Source: Panax quinquefolius
Lineage: Eukaryota; Streptophyta; Magnoliopsida; Apiales; Araliaceae
DNA length: 64,000 nt
Assembly (NCBI GenBank): GCA_020205615.1
Contig: CM035161.1
Span: 1,364,001 to 1,428,000, forward strand
Direction: 5' to 3'
The notes under the pieces were generated by a model. That model saw only the letters and a program-made list of their open reading frames with translations. It made no database searches and was not told the DNA's origin. Shown piece by piece: positions 38,206 through 50,002 of this stretch (within the stretch, counting starts at the first letter, position 1; each line of letters starts with the position of its first letter). A program made the translations under genes and the position numbers.

Positions 38206-40641
38206 TGTAAGATCCCAACTTTTTAATAAAGATAATTTTTTTATAAATATTATTTTTAAATATTATGGAATGAATTTGATATAATATTATAGTTGTGGGT
38301 AATATTTATTAATTTTGCAAAGACATAAATTGTTATAAAATATTCGTTTGGTGGGGAATATTCTTTTTTGTCGGGGAATATTAAATACGACCAAGACAAT
38401 AATTAGTGAAACCCACAACGAAATTATTATTTGGAGTTAAAGGCGACAAAAATATTTTTTATGAAAATAACGACGGAAGTGTTACAGTGCTAACACTATT
38501 GGAATACCAGTGGTTAAAATACAAAGAATATCGCGCGTTATTGCATATTAGCATACCAGTATTGCATAAAGTATTTTTGAATTTTTGATTCTTACGTGTA
38601 AAGCCACTACTCAATAATTATTACGAAGATTTCTTGTTTAATATTTTATTGATTCAATAATTATTACGTTGATATTTTTGATTTAATAATTGTCATTACA
38701 AGATTTCAAATTATCAAATCAATAATTCATTTAAATATATTATTATAATATTATATTATAGTAGTATGATGTGATTATATGATAGTATGTTTTTTTTATA
38801 ATTTGAATGGTAACATTATTATAGTAAATTCATGGTATAAAAGTAAAATGGGGTGGAAGAGAACAATTTGAATTTGAATTCGATGATTTAAGCGATGATG
38901 TCATCGAGCGATGAAAGTAATGATGTCATCGGAAGGATGATGTAAGCAATGATGTCATTTGATCGATGATGTAAGCAATGATGTCATATGATCGATGATG
39001 TAAGCGATGATATCATATGATCAATGATGTCATAAATTATGACAAAAAGACTATTTTACCCTTACTCTACCAAGCTTATAAATGAAAGTTTCATTCTTCA
39101 TTATTTTTGAATTCACTAAAGTTTATAGAAGCGAGAAATAATAAAGAGAATAAGAGAGAAAGAAGAAGAATCTTCATACTACAATATTGCAGATCCAATT
39201 TCCTACTAAGGTAAGTGGGTATTATTTCTTTCTTATTCATGTAAGAGAACTTCATTATTCCATTCTTTATTATTCGTTGAAATAACTCAGATATCTGTAA
39301 TGCTACCCTATACTTGGTAAAATTCTTCTGTTATTCCATTCTTTATCATTATGTTAGAATAACCTATATCCATGCAAAATCTGCATACATGATGAAATTC
39401 TTACATTATTCAATTTTATTATTTTTTAGAACATCCGCGTCGATAAGCATGTTTACGCGTGAGCTGGTTCCGATTATTTATTATTACATTGGAATATCCC
39501 GTCATGCGTTTACGTATTGACACTGATTCCATTATTAATTATTACATTGGAATAACCCGTCTGCATTTGATTACATCGCGTGCCCGGTGATTTCTTTTGT
39601 TATCCCATTCTTTATTATACTCGGTTGGTTAAAGTTTTGACTTATACTCCATGAAATTAGTGAAATATCCTCGATATTCAAGGCTTCATCCAAGATTTTT
39701 ATGAAAATATTCTTCGAAAGCATTCTTGAGTTTTACTCTGCAAAAGAAGAATCTTGTTGACAATTTAGGCGTTATTAGTTCATTGGATAAATTAATTCTT
39801 GAACTTGTTTTATTAAATTCTTATATCATTGTCATCATCCTTATGTTTATATTATGTTGAAAGTCATCGTGGTACTGTAGTGCATAGATGGACTTGGTAT
39901 AATTATGATGAGGATTATTGATTGTAATCGTGACCGTAATGTTACAAATGATGTGGAAAAAGTCCTCGTTCAATTCGTAGTGCATTGATGGACAATTGTT
40001 GGCATGATCGTGACCATTGATGAATACACGAATATCCTTGGTCGAAGTGCATGGATAATTTGTGGTTGTGATACTTAATGAATATCCTCGGTCAGTAGTG
40101 CGGGGATGATGTAGATTATTTATTGTCGAGTCTCGCCGATAAAAGTGATGAAAAACCTTTAAATCATAAAAGATAGTAGATTTTATTCTCTACTTGACTC
40201 TTTTAATGGATTGTTTGTTCCGCTGCAGTTAAACTTGATGTTTGTTAAATTTTATCAGTTTAACATTATTGAAGGCTAATGATAATTTATTTTGCATTAT
40301 CTTAGTCATAATATTTCTTACTGAGCTAGTTGAGCTCACCATTTCTTTTTTTCTCTCTTGAAATGAGAACGTGCAAAGGACTAGTCGAGAGCGAGATAAC
40401 TCATCCGAGATAATAGTATTAGTAGTAGTCCTCACTATTCTGTTAAATAGTGTAAAAATAAATGTAAAGATGACTCTTTTTAGTGTGGATATTGTCTAGA
40501 TGACAATATTCTTATTAAACTCTCAGTTTACGTTTTGTCGTATTTTACACGATAGCTGTATTATTAAGTTGTATTTGAATTTTTTACCATGTATTTGGCG
40601 ACTCAAGATGGGTGATGTATACCTATTTTGGGGGCATCACA
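38206..40641 (+). mobile_element. Solo LTR (LTR1, 2.44 kb) of the Ty3/gypsy family, 5-bp duplication AGTCA
   Basis: It starts TGTAAGATCCCAAC and ends TTTTGGGGGCATCACA. AGTCA stands immediately on both sides (38201-38205 and 40642-40646), which shows a single LTR left after recombination between two LTRs of one insertion. Its left end matches the U3 start of LTR2 and LTR8 (read on the minus strand), and its right end matches their U5 end (CATGTATTTGGCGACTCA, then GGTGATGTATACCTA). A TATA box CTTATAAATG lies at 39075-39084, preceded by a minisatellite and followed by the leader-side repeat array. Confidence 0.93.
38881..39032 (+). repeat. Minisatellite in U3 of LTR1 (about 28-bp unit)
   Basis: About five units resemble GATCGATGATGTAAGCAATGATGTCATAT. 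Each holds TGATGTCAT or TGATGTAAG, which resemble bZIP-type TGACG(T/C) sites with a changed base. The array ends about 45 bp upstream of the TATA box, so it sits where an LTR enhancer would be. Any function is inferred. Confidence 0.85.
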
Positions 40642-41027
40642 AGTCATATTTGTTATAAGCATAAAATTTCAATTGAAAATGATACATATTGCGATTTTAG
40701 ATGTTGACTTTTAAATAAATTTAATTGGCAATATTTTTACGATTTATTTGACATAGTGAACTAATTTTATAATCTTATGTATTAACATACTTTCACAATA
40801 TATAACATAATTCAATTTCAATATATACAAAAGTAATTCTATGTACACAAAAGTTGCACAAATAATTGTACATAGATATTATAAAATCATGTATTAAATA
40901 GCAATAAATAATAATAAAATTTATTAATAATTTAAATAGTAAGACCTACATACTCCCTCTCTTTTTGTATATTAATAAATTTGATTTGAGACTGATTATT
41001 TGGGGAATCATTCAAATTGAAACTAAT
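40642..41027. other. A+T-rich spacer between LTR copies
   Basis: No gene is present, only A+T-rich DNA that may be the original insertion site sequence. AGTCA at its start is the target duplication of LTR1. Confidence 0.5.
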
Positions 41028-41238
41028 TGTAAGACCCCAGATTTTATGAAATAAAAGTATTCAATTTTTCTTATAATTATTATTCAGTAAATGGTTAAAT
41101 TGATAAAAGTTTAAAGTTAAGGGTGATATATATAAAATTTTTAAAATACGTAAGTGGTTATAAAATACTCATTTCTATCGGAAAATATTCGTTTGGTCGT
41201 GGAATATTCTTGTTGTCGGGGAATATTTGTACGACGGC
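41028..41238 (+). mobile_element. LTR fragment (U3 start), plus orientation
   Basis: TGTAAGACCCCAGATTTTATGAAATAAAAGTATTC at the start matches the reverse complement of the right end of LTR6 (58640-58766) over about 150 bp, then continues through GGAATATTC repeats and breaks off. It is a truncated U3 of the 4-kb LTR subfamily. Confidence 0.75.
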
Positions 41239-41397
41239 TGTAACAACCCCAAAATAGGTCCATTCCATCCAACCCATTCTGAGTCGCCAAATACATGGTA
41301 CAGAAAATAACTACAACTTTATTACAACAATTGTCGTGCAAAATACAACAACACATATGCTGTGAGTTTGAATACAATTAAATACAACAACACATAT
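41239..41397 (-). mobile_element. LTR fragment (U5 end), minus orientation
   Basis: TGTAACAACCCCAAAATAGGTCCATTCC followed by GAGTCGCCAAATACATGGTAC is the U5 end of the 4-kb LTR subfamily; the same sequence stands at 54769. Only about 160 bp is present before gag sequence begins, so this is a junction made by recombination or deletion. Confidence 0.75.
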
Positions 41398-41839
41398 CCT
41401 CTTCTTCCTCACTCTCAGCTGTTACCTCTGCGACTATCTCGGGTGCAACTATCAATTCTTCACTCACCACATGGATATCTCTAATTCCTTCTTCGTCTGA
41501 CATCACATTATCATGGTTAGTGATTAGAGGTATCCCCACAGTCTCATTCACTCCATTGTTAGCATTCTCAGATGCCATTCTCAAATACTGCCATAAAACA
41601 AGGGTTAATTAAGCAAATTGACATATCACATAATATTCGTATATTATGTCTGACCAACAATTAAGCTTAGGTAGGACACACTAGCGAAGGATTTACTCAT
41701 CTCTCCCTCCTAGTTATATTCCCCGATCTCGCGAGAGACCATATCCCTAAGCTCGATACCAAATGTGACTCATGTCCCAATAGTGAGACAAAGACTCTCA
41801 CAAATGGTACCTATCGGTTTGCTTAACGTGAAACGGCGT
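41398..41839 (-). pseudogene. Retrotransposon gag N-terminus and primer-binding region (element X)
   Basis: Read on the minus strand from LTR2, the region holds a primer-site-like TTGGTATCGAGCTTAGG (about 41740-41757), close to the TGGTATCAGAGC complement of initiator tRNA-Met. About 160 bases later comes a gag start (ATG at 41578): MASENANNGVNETVGIPLI, then MSDEEGIRDIHVVSEELIVA and a Glu run, where it is cut off at 41398. The same protein continues further in the copy at 58770-59390. About 80 bases between the LTR end and the primer-like site are extra. Confidence 0.7.
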
Positions 41840-42889
41840 TGTGGACGCCCCCAAAATTAGGTATACATCACCCATCTTGGGTCGCCACTTACATGGTACA
41901 TAAATTCAAATACAACTTATTAATATAAGCGCGTGGTATGCAATACGATATAAACCGTGAGTTTGAATACAAATATTATCTACTAGATATTATACAAACT
42001 CAAAAGGAGTCCTCATTACAACTATTATCACACTATTTCATGAGAATAGTGAGGACTACTAATGCTATCCTCGGACCATTACTCTGTTCCCCGAGGCTTC
42101 GTCTCAAAATTTATGTTCTCATTTCAAGAAGAAAACGGTGAAAGAAAGGTGAGCTCAACTAGCCCAAGAAGAAATATTATGACTAAGATAATGCGTAATA
42201 AATTATCATTAGCCTTCAACAGTGTTAAACCGATAAAATACAATAGACAACCGGCTTTAGCTATGACGGAATATCTAATCCATTAAAAAATCAAGTAGAG
42301 AATAAAGTCTACTATCTTTAGGTTTTAAAAGGTTTTCATCAATTTTTATCACGAGTGAGAAATTTTAATAAATAAACCACCACATCTAATCATCCCTGTA
42401 TTCACGGTCAAGGATTTTCATCAAATTATCAATGGTCGACTATACCGAATCACCCACGGTCATAATCATACCAAAAACTATCCATCATCGCATGCATTCT
42501 GAGCCATCGAGGACTTTAGTCACATCATTTATATCAAGTCGTGATTATACCGAATGATCCTCGGTCATAATCATACTAAGTTCATCTACGCACGTAAGCC
42601 AAAGATAACATAATATAACATGAGGATGATGACAATGACATAATAATTCAATAAAACAAGTTCAAAAATTATTTAATCCATGAATTATTAACGTCAAATT
42701 GTCAACATGATCATCATTTAAGTAGAGTAAAATTCAAGAATGATCGGAAGAATATTTCCATGAAAAGATTTGGATGAAACGCAAATATCAAGGATATTCT
42801 ACTAATTTCATGGAGTATAGAAGTCAAAGTTTTAACCAATTGGGTATAATAAAGAATGGAATAACAAAAGAAATCACCATGCATGCGGT

Positions 42890-43170
42890 GCTTGGCATAG
42901 GCAAAAGTTATTCCAACAGAATAATAATAACGGAACCAGGTCGGGTGTGAAATTCTGCAAGCAGGATGTTCCAATAGAATAATAAAGATGGAACCGGATC
43001 CACAAAAAACACACAGATAGGATATTCCAATGAGAATGATAAAGCGGAACCGGTCAGGTGTAAAACACATGCATGAGGATGTTCCAATGTAATAATAAAG
43101 AGCGGAACCGGTCCTGTAAAAACACATGCATGAGGATGTTCCAATGAATAATAGAAGAATGTCACCAAGT
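42890..43170 (-). repeat. Leader-side tandem array in LTR2 (about 57-bp unit, about 5 copies)
   Basis: Units such as GGATGTTCCAATGTAATAATAAAGAGCGGAACCGGTC, then GTAAAACACATGCATGA, repeat with small changes. Equivalent arrays lie in LTR1 (about 39290-39600), LTR3 (48670-48930), LTR4 (51840-52210) and LTR8 (62440-62700). Relative to the TATA box they are downstream, hence in R/U5. Several short apparent ORFs here come from the repeat only. Confidence 0.85.
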
Positions 43171-43654
43171 ATAGGGTAAGCCAGCATGATACAAAGTTAT
43201 TCCACCAGAATAAATAAGAATGGAATAATATAAGGATTTCACCAAGTATAGGATACGCCGCATATATAAAGTTATGTATAGGGTATATCACTTTTTCTGA
43301 AAGTTATTCCAACGAGAATAATAGTGAATGGAATAATGAAGTTTCTTCAAGAAGAAATAATAACACCCACCGTAGAAAAGAATGAATATAGAAGTAGTGA
43401 AGTAGCGAGATACTCTTCTTCTTTTCTATAATTTTCTCTCTATATCTTCTCTCTATAATTTCTCTCTCTAGAGTTTCAATGAATTCGTAAGAAAATAATG
43501 AAGGAATGAGCTTCTATTTATAGGAAAATGGAATGCATAAGAACTAATCCATGAGCGGTCAGTATTGATTTACTTTAATCGACCATTCATATTTAAAGAA
43601 AAATCTTTTAAATAAAATATAATATATTCTATTTATATAAAAACATTTTACTAC

Positions 43655-43705
43655 TATGCAAACACTACGCCACACTATGCAAAAAACACTATGCATAATA
43701 AAATA
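43655..43705 (-). repeat. AACACTATGC-type short repeats in U3 of LTR2
   Basis: Three to four units of ACACTATGCAA stand upstream (minus strand) of the TATA box of LTR2. LTR3 has a cleaner array of the same unit at about 49425-49470. LTR1 and LTR8 have other repeats at this place. Confidence 0.8.
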
Positions 43706-44246
43706 TAATATATTCTATTTATAGAATAACTTTAATAAAGTATTCTATTTTATATAAAAGATGTTTCGCATTTTATTACGTTAATAATACTGAATAAAAC
43801 AAAAGCGTCATTATCATTATAATAATTCATATTATTAATCGATGATAATGGAATCAAACCGAGTGACTTCTCACATAAGCATCAATAATCAATCTTGCAA
43901 GTGCTTCTTATGCAACCACACGACATCGTACTTTTACTTACTAAGAGTAGTTCAACAAGAACTACCAGTAAAACTTCCACCGTTATTTCAATAAAATATT
44001 TTTGTCATTTTCTCAATCCAAATGATAATTACATTGTAGGGTCCACCAATGATTGAGTAGTTGTATTTAATATTCCCCGCTAAACCTAATATTCCCACCA
44101 ATCGAATATAATATAACCACTTGCATACTTTGCAAAATTTATAAATACTACCCACAACTATAATATTTATCTCAAATTCACACCATAATATTAAAAATTA
44201 TTTCGACAAAATTTAAATCATTATTGATAAAATCTGGGGTCTCACA

Positions 44247-44290
44247 ATCTCCTCCTTATGGAATTTCGCCTCGAAATTAGGGTGCGTACA
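44247..44290 (-). other. Purine tract and 3' end of element Y internal region
   Basis: On the minus strand the sequence reads CTAATTTCGAGGCGAAATTCC, then ATAAGGAGGAGAT directly before the LTR start TGTGAGACC. An AATTTCG-GG-CGAAATT block followed by a purine tract is typical of the end of the coding region in many plant Ty3/gypsy elements and sets the orientation of the element. Confidence 0.8.
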
Positions 44291-46320
44291 CACTGGTATG
44301 ATAAGAGATGAGGATACCTTGAATACCTTTATTGTTAAAAATATTAAATTCATCTTCGTAATCCGCCAAAGATATTCATTAACAATTCATCTTTGCACTA
44401 CTGGTGCCAAAAGATATACAAATCAGTAAAACCAATAATCTCGAGACTCAACTTTTAATAGTATCACAACCATGAATTATCCATGCACTACTGCTAAGGG
44501 ATATTCGTGTTTTCAATTACTGATCATGATTATACCGAATAATCCGTGGTCATAATCATACCAAGTCTATCAATGCACTACTACCAAAGATGACTTTTAC
44601 CACATCCATGAATTAATATTTCATTCTTGAGACTCAAATTTCAATAATTAATCCATATCATCGAATCATCCCCGCACTACGTGCCAAGGATATTCATTAA
44701 GTATCACGACCACGAATTATCCATACCACTACTACCAAAGATAATCGTGTATTCATTAGTATCATGACCACAAATTATCCATGCACTACTACCAAAGATA
44801 ATTGTGTATTCATTAATATCACGACCACAAATTATCCATACCACTACAAAGATAATTGTGTATTCATTAAGATATCGCGACCACAAATTATCCATGCACT
44901 ACTACCAAAGATAAATGTATGTATTCATTACTGATTATGATTATCTGCGAAGAACAATCCATGGTCATAATCATACCAAGTCCATCTATGCACTACAGGC
45001 CACAGATGACTTTCAACATAATATAAGCATGAGGATAATGATATAAAGAATCAATCAAATGAGATAAAGAATAAATATTAAACATTTATAATATAATTTA
45101 TCCAGGATTCAAGAATATCCCCATGTTATCAATCACTTAATAATCTCATAATCTAATAACATTAATATTATAACAATATTTTAATCACTTCTTAAATTTA
45201 TAAACAATTTATCTCAATTATTTACTCTTTACCATATAATGCATTTAATCATTCAAAATGCCATACTCATAAGATATCATCACCAATTATCAAATCCTCA
45301 TCAAAATAATATGCATATACTCTATATAGGATCCTCTAGCCATAAAATCCTATTTTCAACTTTGTTATTTCACATAACATATTTAACTCATATGTTCAGT
45401 AACTAAACTATTTTCATGAAAAATACCAAATCAGTCCCAAAAATATTTCTTTTCTGGGATTTAGCATAATATAGTCCCATAATGAAAATATATTTTTCTC
45501 GGAATTTTAAAATTCATTTACTATTTTTTAAAAATCAATTTCTAATTAATTCCTTAAGAAATTAGCTACCTCAAGTTTAACTCCAAAATTCCCAAATCTT
45601 GGCAGGACCTTACACATGTTAACGTGAGCCTCCAGTTTAAATTTCATGGTCATCTGAGTTATAGAACTCCGGTTATAAGCGATTTTTAAATCGGAAAAAC
45701 CTAAATATTGAAATAGTCATAACTTGCTCATTTTAAGTCGAGAATGAGCTCATTTTTGGACAAGAGGTACTTTATACCATATACTTTCATGTCCCAAAAT
45801 GCCAGAATTTTTCTCATAATTTAAGTGGCCGATACAGCCCTTAAAGTTTCTGGGCGATAGCATTTTTGAAATTTACAGCTTTGGCCTCCTTTGCTAAAAA
45901 TCAGTCCACACAAAAATCTACAACACCTTTTCCAGTAATTCCACTTGGATTAGTTAGGTAACTCATAGATCTAACTCTAGAACTTGACCACATTCAAAAA
46001 TTCAAAATATAATAGGAGATATGGTCTATTGAATTTCATGTTACGTTTTTTTCACCAAAATCGATTTTCAACTCTTTGTGATTTCTAAGAAACTTTCATG
46101 TTTTCACATACTAACCAACATAACTCATCATAACACTTACTAATACTTCATATACCCATGATTTTCATTAGTCCAATGCTTTTATTATGACTTTTATCAT
46201 AATCCTCGTAAACAGATCCTTTTAGTTGAAGAAATATTTGAGGGTTTAAGAAATGGGTTTTTGTCTTTGGGGTCAATACAAAATTCGATTTCACGCTTTT
46301 AGGGTAGGCTAGGAAGTCTT
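44290..46320 (-). mobile_element. LTR-like insert within element Y (4-kb LTR subfamily)
   Basis: 45140-45540 matches 56470-56880 of LTR6 closely (CTCATAATCTAATA, GGGATTTAGCATAA, TAGTCCCATA). 44380-45110 carries the same TTTGCACTAC-type and TCATAATCATACCAAGTC motifs as other LTRs. About 45590-46250 is further A+T-rich LTR-like DNA. The stretch replaces the missing pol region, either by insertion or by recombination between LTRs. Confidence 0.65.
44700..44925 (-). repeat. Tandem repeat of about 58 bp, about 4 copies
   Basis: The unit is ACCACAAATTATCCATGCACTACTACCAAAGATAATTGTGTATTCATTA(A)TATCACG. Read on the minus strand it yields a short repetitive ORF (NEYTIIFG units), which is not a gene. 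Confidence 0.85.
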
Positions 46321-46539
46321 CAAGAATACGCCAAGAAATTTATTAATGATAGAAATATCATTCAAAATCATTACTCTCGCCCAAGACTTGGATAGTACGT
46401 CACATTGACACTATCAACTTGCCATCTTGATCGACGCCGCTTACTGAAAGTCCGGCGGTGCATTCACACAAGGAAGTCAACAACGAAAGGATCGGGCTCT
46501 TTACTTATAGCTTGATATAACAAATGATTAACTTTAGGA

Positions 46540-47419
46540 TTTGATTACTTTGAATTCAGTATAACAAAGTTGGTTAGGAATATGAAAGCTAACAACCTTA
46601 CAAAAAGAATAATGAGTAGTTAACCAATTGATTCCTAAAATCACATCAAAGGCAAGTATTTTCAAAGAGATAAGATTGACAGGTAACGTGAAAGTTTTGT
46701 TTTGAATCAACAAGATTTATAAACAGTGGAGGTAACGAAGGTTTCTCCCAACTAAGTTTAAACAGATAAATCAAAGTCCAATTTCTCCGAGTCAAATTTA
46801 AACGTTGAACGCAAAGCAAGAGAGATAAAATAATAGGTAGAACCGGTATCGAATACGATATAGACTTCGCAAGAGCTTATGATTAACTTACCCGTGATAA
46901 TTTTATTCGTGTTCCTCGTCACGAGAAAAAAAACGCCTCTCTTAAACTACCGCTTTGGCTTTGTCTGCAGGACATCCTTTGGCATCACTATCTCAACTGG
47001 ACTTGACTTCACCATACGAAAAAAAATCGAGCTAAGTGACCTTCTCTTCCGCAATTAAAACACGCTTTGGATTGTCACAGATACTGGTTTGGACGGATGT
47101 GTCCCTCCCGTCGCAAGATTTTGAAACATCTGACCGGTGGTCGTTCTTCTTCCTTTGAAACGGGTCGATGTCGACGCGTCTTCACGTCATTGTTGAACCT
47201 CTCTCTCTTGAAATGTCCATTCTTATTATCTTCGCCATGATTACCAATTAGAAATGGTTACCATTCTCGACATGATAATTTCCCCACGATGGTTATCATT
47301 GTTCAGATGGCCATTGCCCACCGGTATGATTATTATCGTGTTGTTGCTCATTACCTTTTGGTTGGTGACTCAACGGCCTCATGTGCTTCATTGCTTATCT
47401 CAATATTTTCGGATGTCAT
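46540..47419 (-). pseudogene. Element Y gag-protease remnant with two zinc knuckles
   Basis: Minus strand. A gag start MTSENIEISNEAHEAVE lies at 47419; then most of gag is missing, and a basic stretch (KTRRHRPVSKEE) leads to a degenerate first knuckle (CFKILRREGHIRPNQ, expected Cys lost twice) and a second one, CFNCGREGHLAR (47029-47061), whose last Cys is lost. The protease active site VFDTGSTYYFI stands at 46825-46857, followed by a decayed INWLTTHYSFCKVVSFHIP block. Stops and frameshifts separate the parts. An active protein would form particles and process the polyprotein; this one cannot. Confidence 0.75.
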
Positions 47420-47519
47420 TTTCAAATACCGCCACCAAACATGGGTTAAATAACATATCACATATTATCCCTATACTCGACCGACCAAATAAATACCACA
47501 TAAACTTAGGTAGGTCATA

Positions 47520-47602
47520 CTAGCGAAGGAATTCCGTCTCTCCCTCCTAGTTCTTGTCTCACATCTTAGCCGGGGATCATATCCCTAAGCTCGATACCTA
47601 AC
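47520..47602 (-). other. Primer-binding-like region of element Y
   Basis: Directly inside LTR3 on the minus strand the sequence is GGTTAGGTATCGAGCTTAGGG. It resembles TGGTATCAGAGC, the usual initiator tRNA-Met site of plant Ty3/gypsy elements, but with changes. A matching region lies next to LTR2 at about 41740. Confidence 0.6.
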
Positions 47603-50002
47603 CGTGGACGCCCCAAAATTAGGTATACATCACCCATCTTGGGTCGCCACTTACATGGTACATAAATTCAAATACAACTTACTAATATAAGCTGTAGGGT
47701 ATAATACTACATAAAGCGTGAGTTTGAATACAAATATTATCTACTAGATATTATACAAACTCAAAAGGAGTCCTCATTACAACTATTATCACACTATTTC
47801 ATTGAATAGTGAGGACTACTAATGCTATCCTCGGACCATTACTCCGCTCCCCGACTCGTCTCAAATTTATGTTCTCATTTCAAGAAGAGAACGGTGAAAG
47901 AAAAGGTGAGCTCAACTAGCCCAAGAAGAAATATTATGACTAAGATAATGCAGAATAAATTATCATTAGCCTTCAACAAATGTTAAACCGATAAAATACA
48001 ATAGACCTTGAATTTAAACTGCAGCATTGAATACGCAATCCATTAAAAAATCAAGTAGAGAATAAAGTCTACTATCTTTTAGGTTTTAAAAGGTTTTCAT
48101 CAATTTTTATCACGAGACTCAATTTTAATAAATAAACCACCACATCTAATCATCCCCGCATCACTTGGCCAAGGATTTTCATCAAATTATCAATGGTCGT
48201 GACTATAGCGAATCACCCTCGGTCATAATCATACCAAAAACTATCCATCAACGTGCATTACAGTGCCACCGAGGACTTTAGTCACATCATTTATATCAAG
48301 TCATGATTATACCGAATGATCCTCGGTCATAATCATACTAAGTTCATCTACGCACGTAAGCCAAAGATAAATAATATATATAACATGAGGATGATGACAA
48401 TGACATAATAATTCAATAAAACAAGTTCAAGAATTATTTAATCCATGAATTATTAACGTCCAAATTGTCTATACATGACAATCTGTTTTTAGAGTAGAGT
48501 AAAATTCAAGAATGATCGGAAGAATATTTCTATGAAAAGATATTGGATGAAACGCAAATATCAAGGATATTCTACTAATTTCATGGAGTATAGAAGTCAA
48601 AGTTTTAACTAACCTGGGTATAATAAAGAATGGAATAACAAAAGAAATCACCATGCATGCGAGATCGCGATGACAAAGTTATTCCAACAGAATAATAATA
48701 ACGGAACCGAAGTCGGGTGAAATTCACATAAGCATGTGATGTTCCAATGTAATAATAAAGATGGAACGGATCCGGTGTAAAACACATGATAGGATATTCC
48801 AATGTAATGATAAAGGCGGAACCAGTCGGTGTAAAACACACGCACAGGATGTTCCAATGTAATAATAAAAGCGGAAACCGGTCCGGTGTAAAACACATGC
48901 ATGTGATGTTCCAGCAGAATAATAGAAGAATGTCACCAAGTATAGGTATACTGGCAGATAATAAAGTTATTCCAATGTAATAAATAAGAATGGAATAATA
49001 TAAGGATTTCACCAAGTATAAGATACGCGCGCATATACAAAGTTATGTATAGGGTATATCACTTTTACGGAGTTATTCAAATGTAATAATAGTGAATGGA
49101 ATAATGTAAGTTCTCTTCGAAGAAGAAAGAATAACACCCCACTTAGTACCGTAAAAGAACCTAATATAAGTAGTGAAGTAAAGAATACTCTCTTCTTTCT
49201 ATAATTTTCTCTATAGCTTCTCTCTATAATTTCTCTCTGTAGTTTTAATGAATTAAGTAAGAAAATAATGAAGGAATAAGCTTCATTTATAGGAAAATGG
49301 AATGCATAAGAACTAATCCATTTGAAAGCGGTCCAGATTGATTTACTTTAATCTGACGGTCCATATTTAAAGAAAAATCTTTTAAATAAAATATAATATA
49401 TTCTATTTATATAAAAACATTTTACTATGCAAACACTATGCAATACTATGCAAAACACTATGCAACACTATGCATAATAAAATATAATATATTCTATTTA
49501 TGTAATAACTTTAATAAAGTATTCTATTTATATAAAAAGATGTTTCATTTTATTACGTTAATAATACGAATAAAACAAAACGTCATTATCATTATAATAA
49601 TTCATATTATTAATCGACAATAATGGAATCAAACCGAGTGACTTCTCACATAAGCATCAATAATCAATACCGTGTCTACTTATGCAACCACACGACATCG
49701 TACTTTTTACTACCGAGTAGTTCAACAAAGAACTACCAGTAAAACTTCCGCCGTTATTTCAATAAAATATTTTTGTCATTTTCTCAATCCGACAATAATT
49801 TCATTTGTGGGGTCCACCAATGATTGGTAGCCATTGCATTTAATATTCCTCGCTAAACCGAATATTCCCCACCAATCGAATATAATATAACCACTTGTGA
49901 TACTTTTTGCAAAATTTATAAATACTACCCACAACTATAATATTTATCTCAAATTCACACCATAATATTAAAAATTATTTCGACAAAATTTAAATCATTA
50001 TT
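47603..50002 (-). mobile_element. LTR3 (2.40 kb), right LTR of element Y
   Basis: It is collinear with LTR2 from CGTGGACGCCCCAAAATTAGG to CGACAAAATTTAAATCATTATT. Differences are mostly 1-5 base indels, many around short GTG/TGA strings, together with substitutions. The TATA region reads TTCATTTATAGG (about 49281-49294), with the box weakened. Its U3 terminus (about 20 bases) is missing. Confidence 0.85.

Larger units (their letters stand above)
41840..44246 (-). mobile_element. LTR2 (2.41 kb), left LTR of element Y
   Basis: On the plus strand it starts TGTGGACGCCCCCAAAATTAGG and ends AATCTGGGGTCTCACA. Read on the minus strand this is U3 (TGTGAGACCCCAG) to U5 (GGGGGCGTCCACA). A TATA box (CCTATAAATAGAAG) lies at 43511-43524, minus strand. 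On the right it abuts a purine tract; on the left it abuts a primer-like site and gag. So one LTR serves as the 3' LTR of element Y and the 5' LTR of element X. Confidence 0.88.
41840..50002 (-). mobile_element. Ty3/gypsy element Y: LTR3 - internal remnant - LTR2, minus orientation
   Basis: The two LTRs (41840-44246 and 47603-50002) are in the same orientation and closely alike, with many small indels. The internal part (44247-47602) carries, in minus-strand order, a primer-like site, a gag start, two zinc knuckles, a protease and a purine-rich tract against LTR2. The space expected for reverse transcriptase, RNase H and integrase is gone, replaced by LTR-like DNA (about 44290-46320). The element is non-autonomous. 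Its right LTR lacks the final TGGGGTCTCACA and runs into other DNA at about 50003, so outer target duplications cannot be compared. Confidence 0.8.

Noticed and set aside
42714..43291. Long minus-strand ORFs with repeated WN-L/CMCF units (also at 48605-49015 and 62412-62720)
   Set aside because: They come from the 57-bp tandem array in LTRs. The frames differ between copies and the peptides are not conserved as protein.
44704..44895. Repetitive ORF with NEYTIIFG units
   Set aside because: It is a by-product of the 58-bp tandem repeat in LTR-like DNA.
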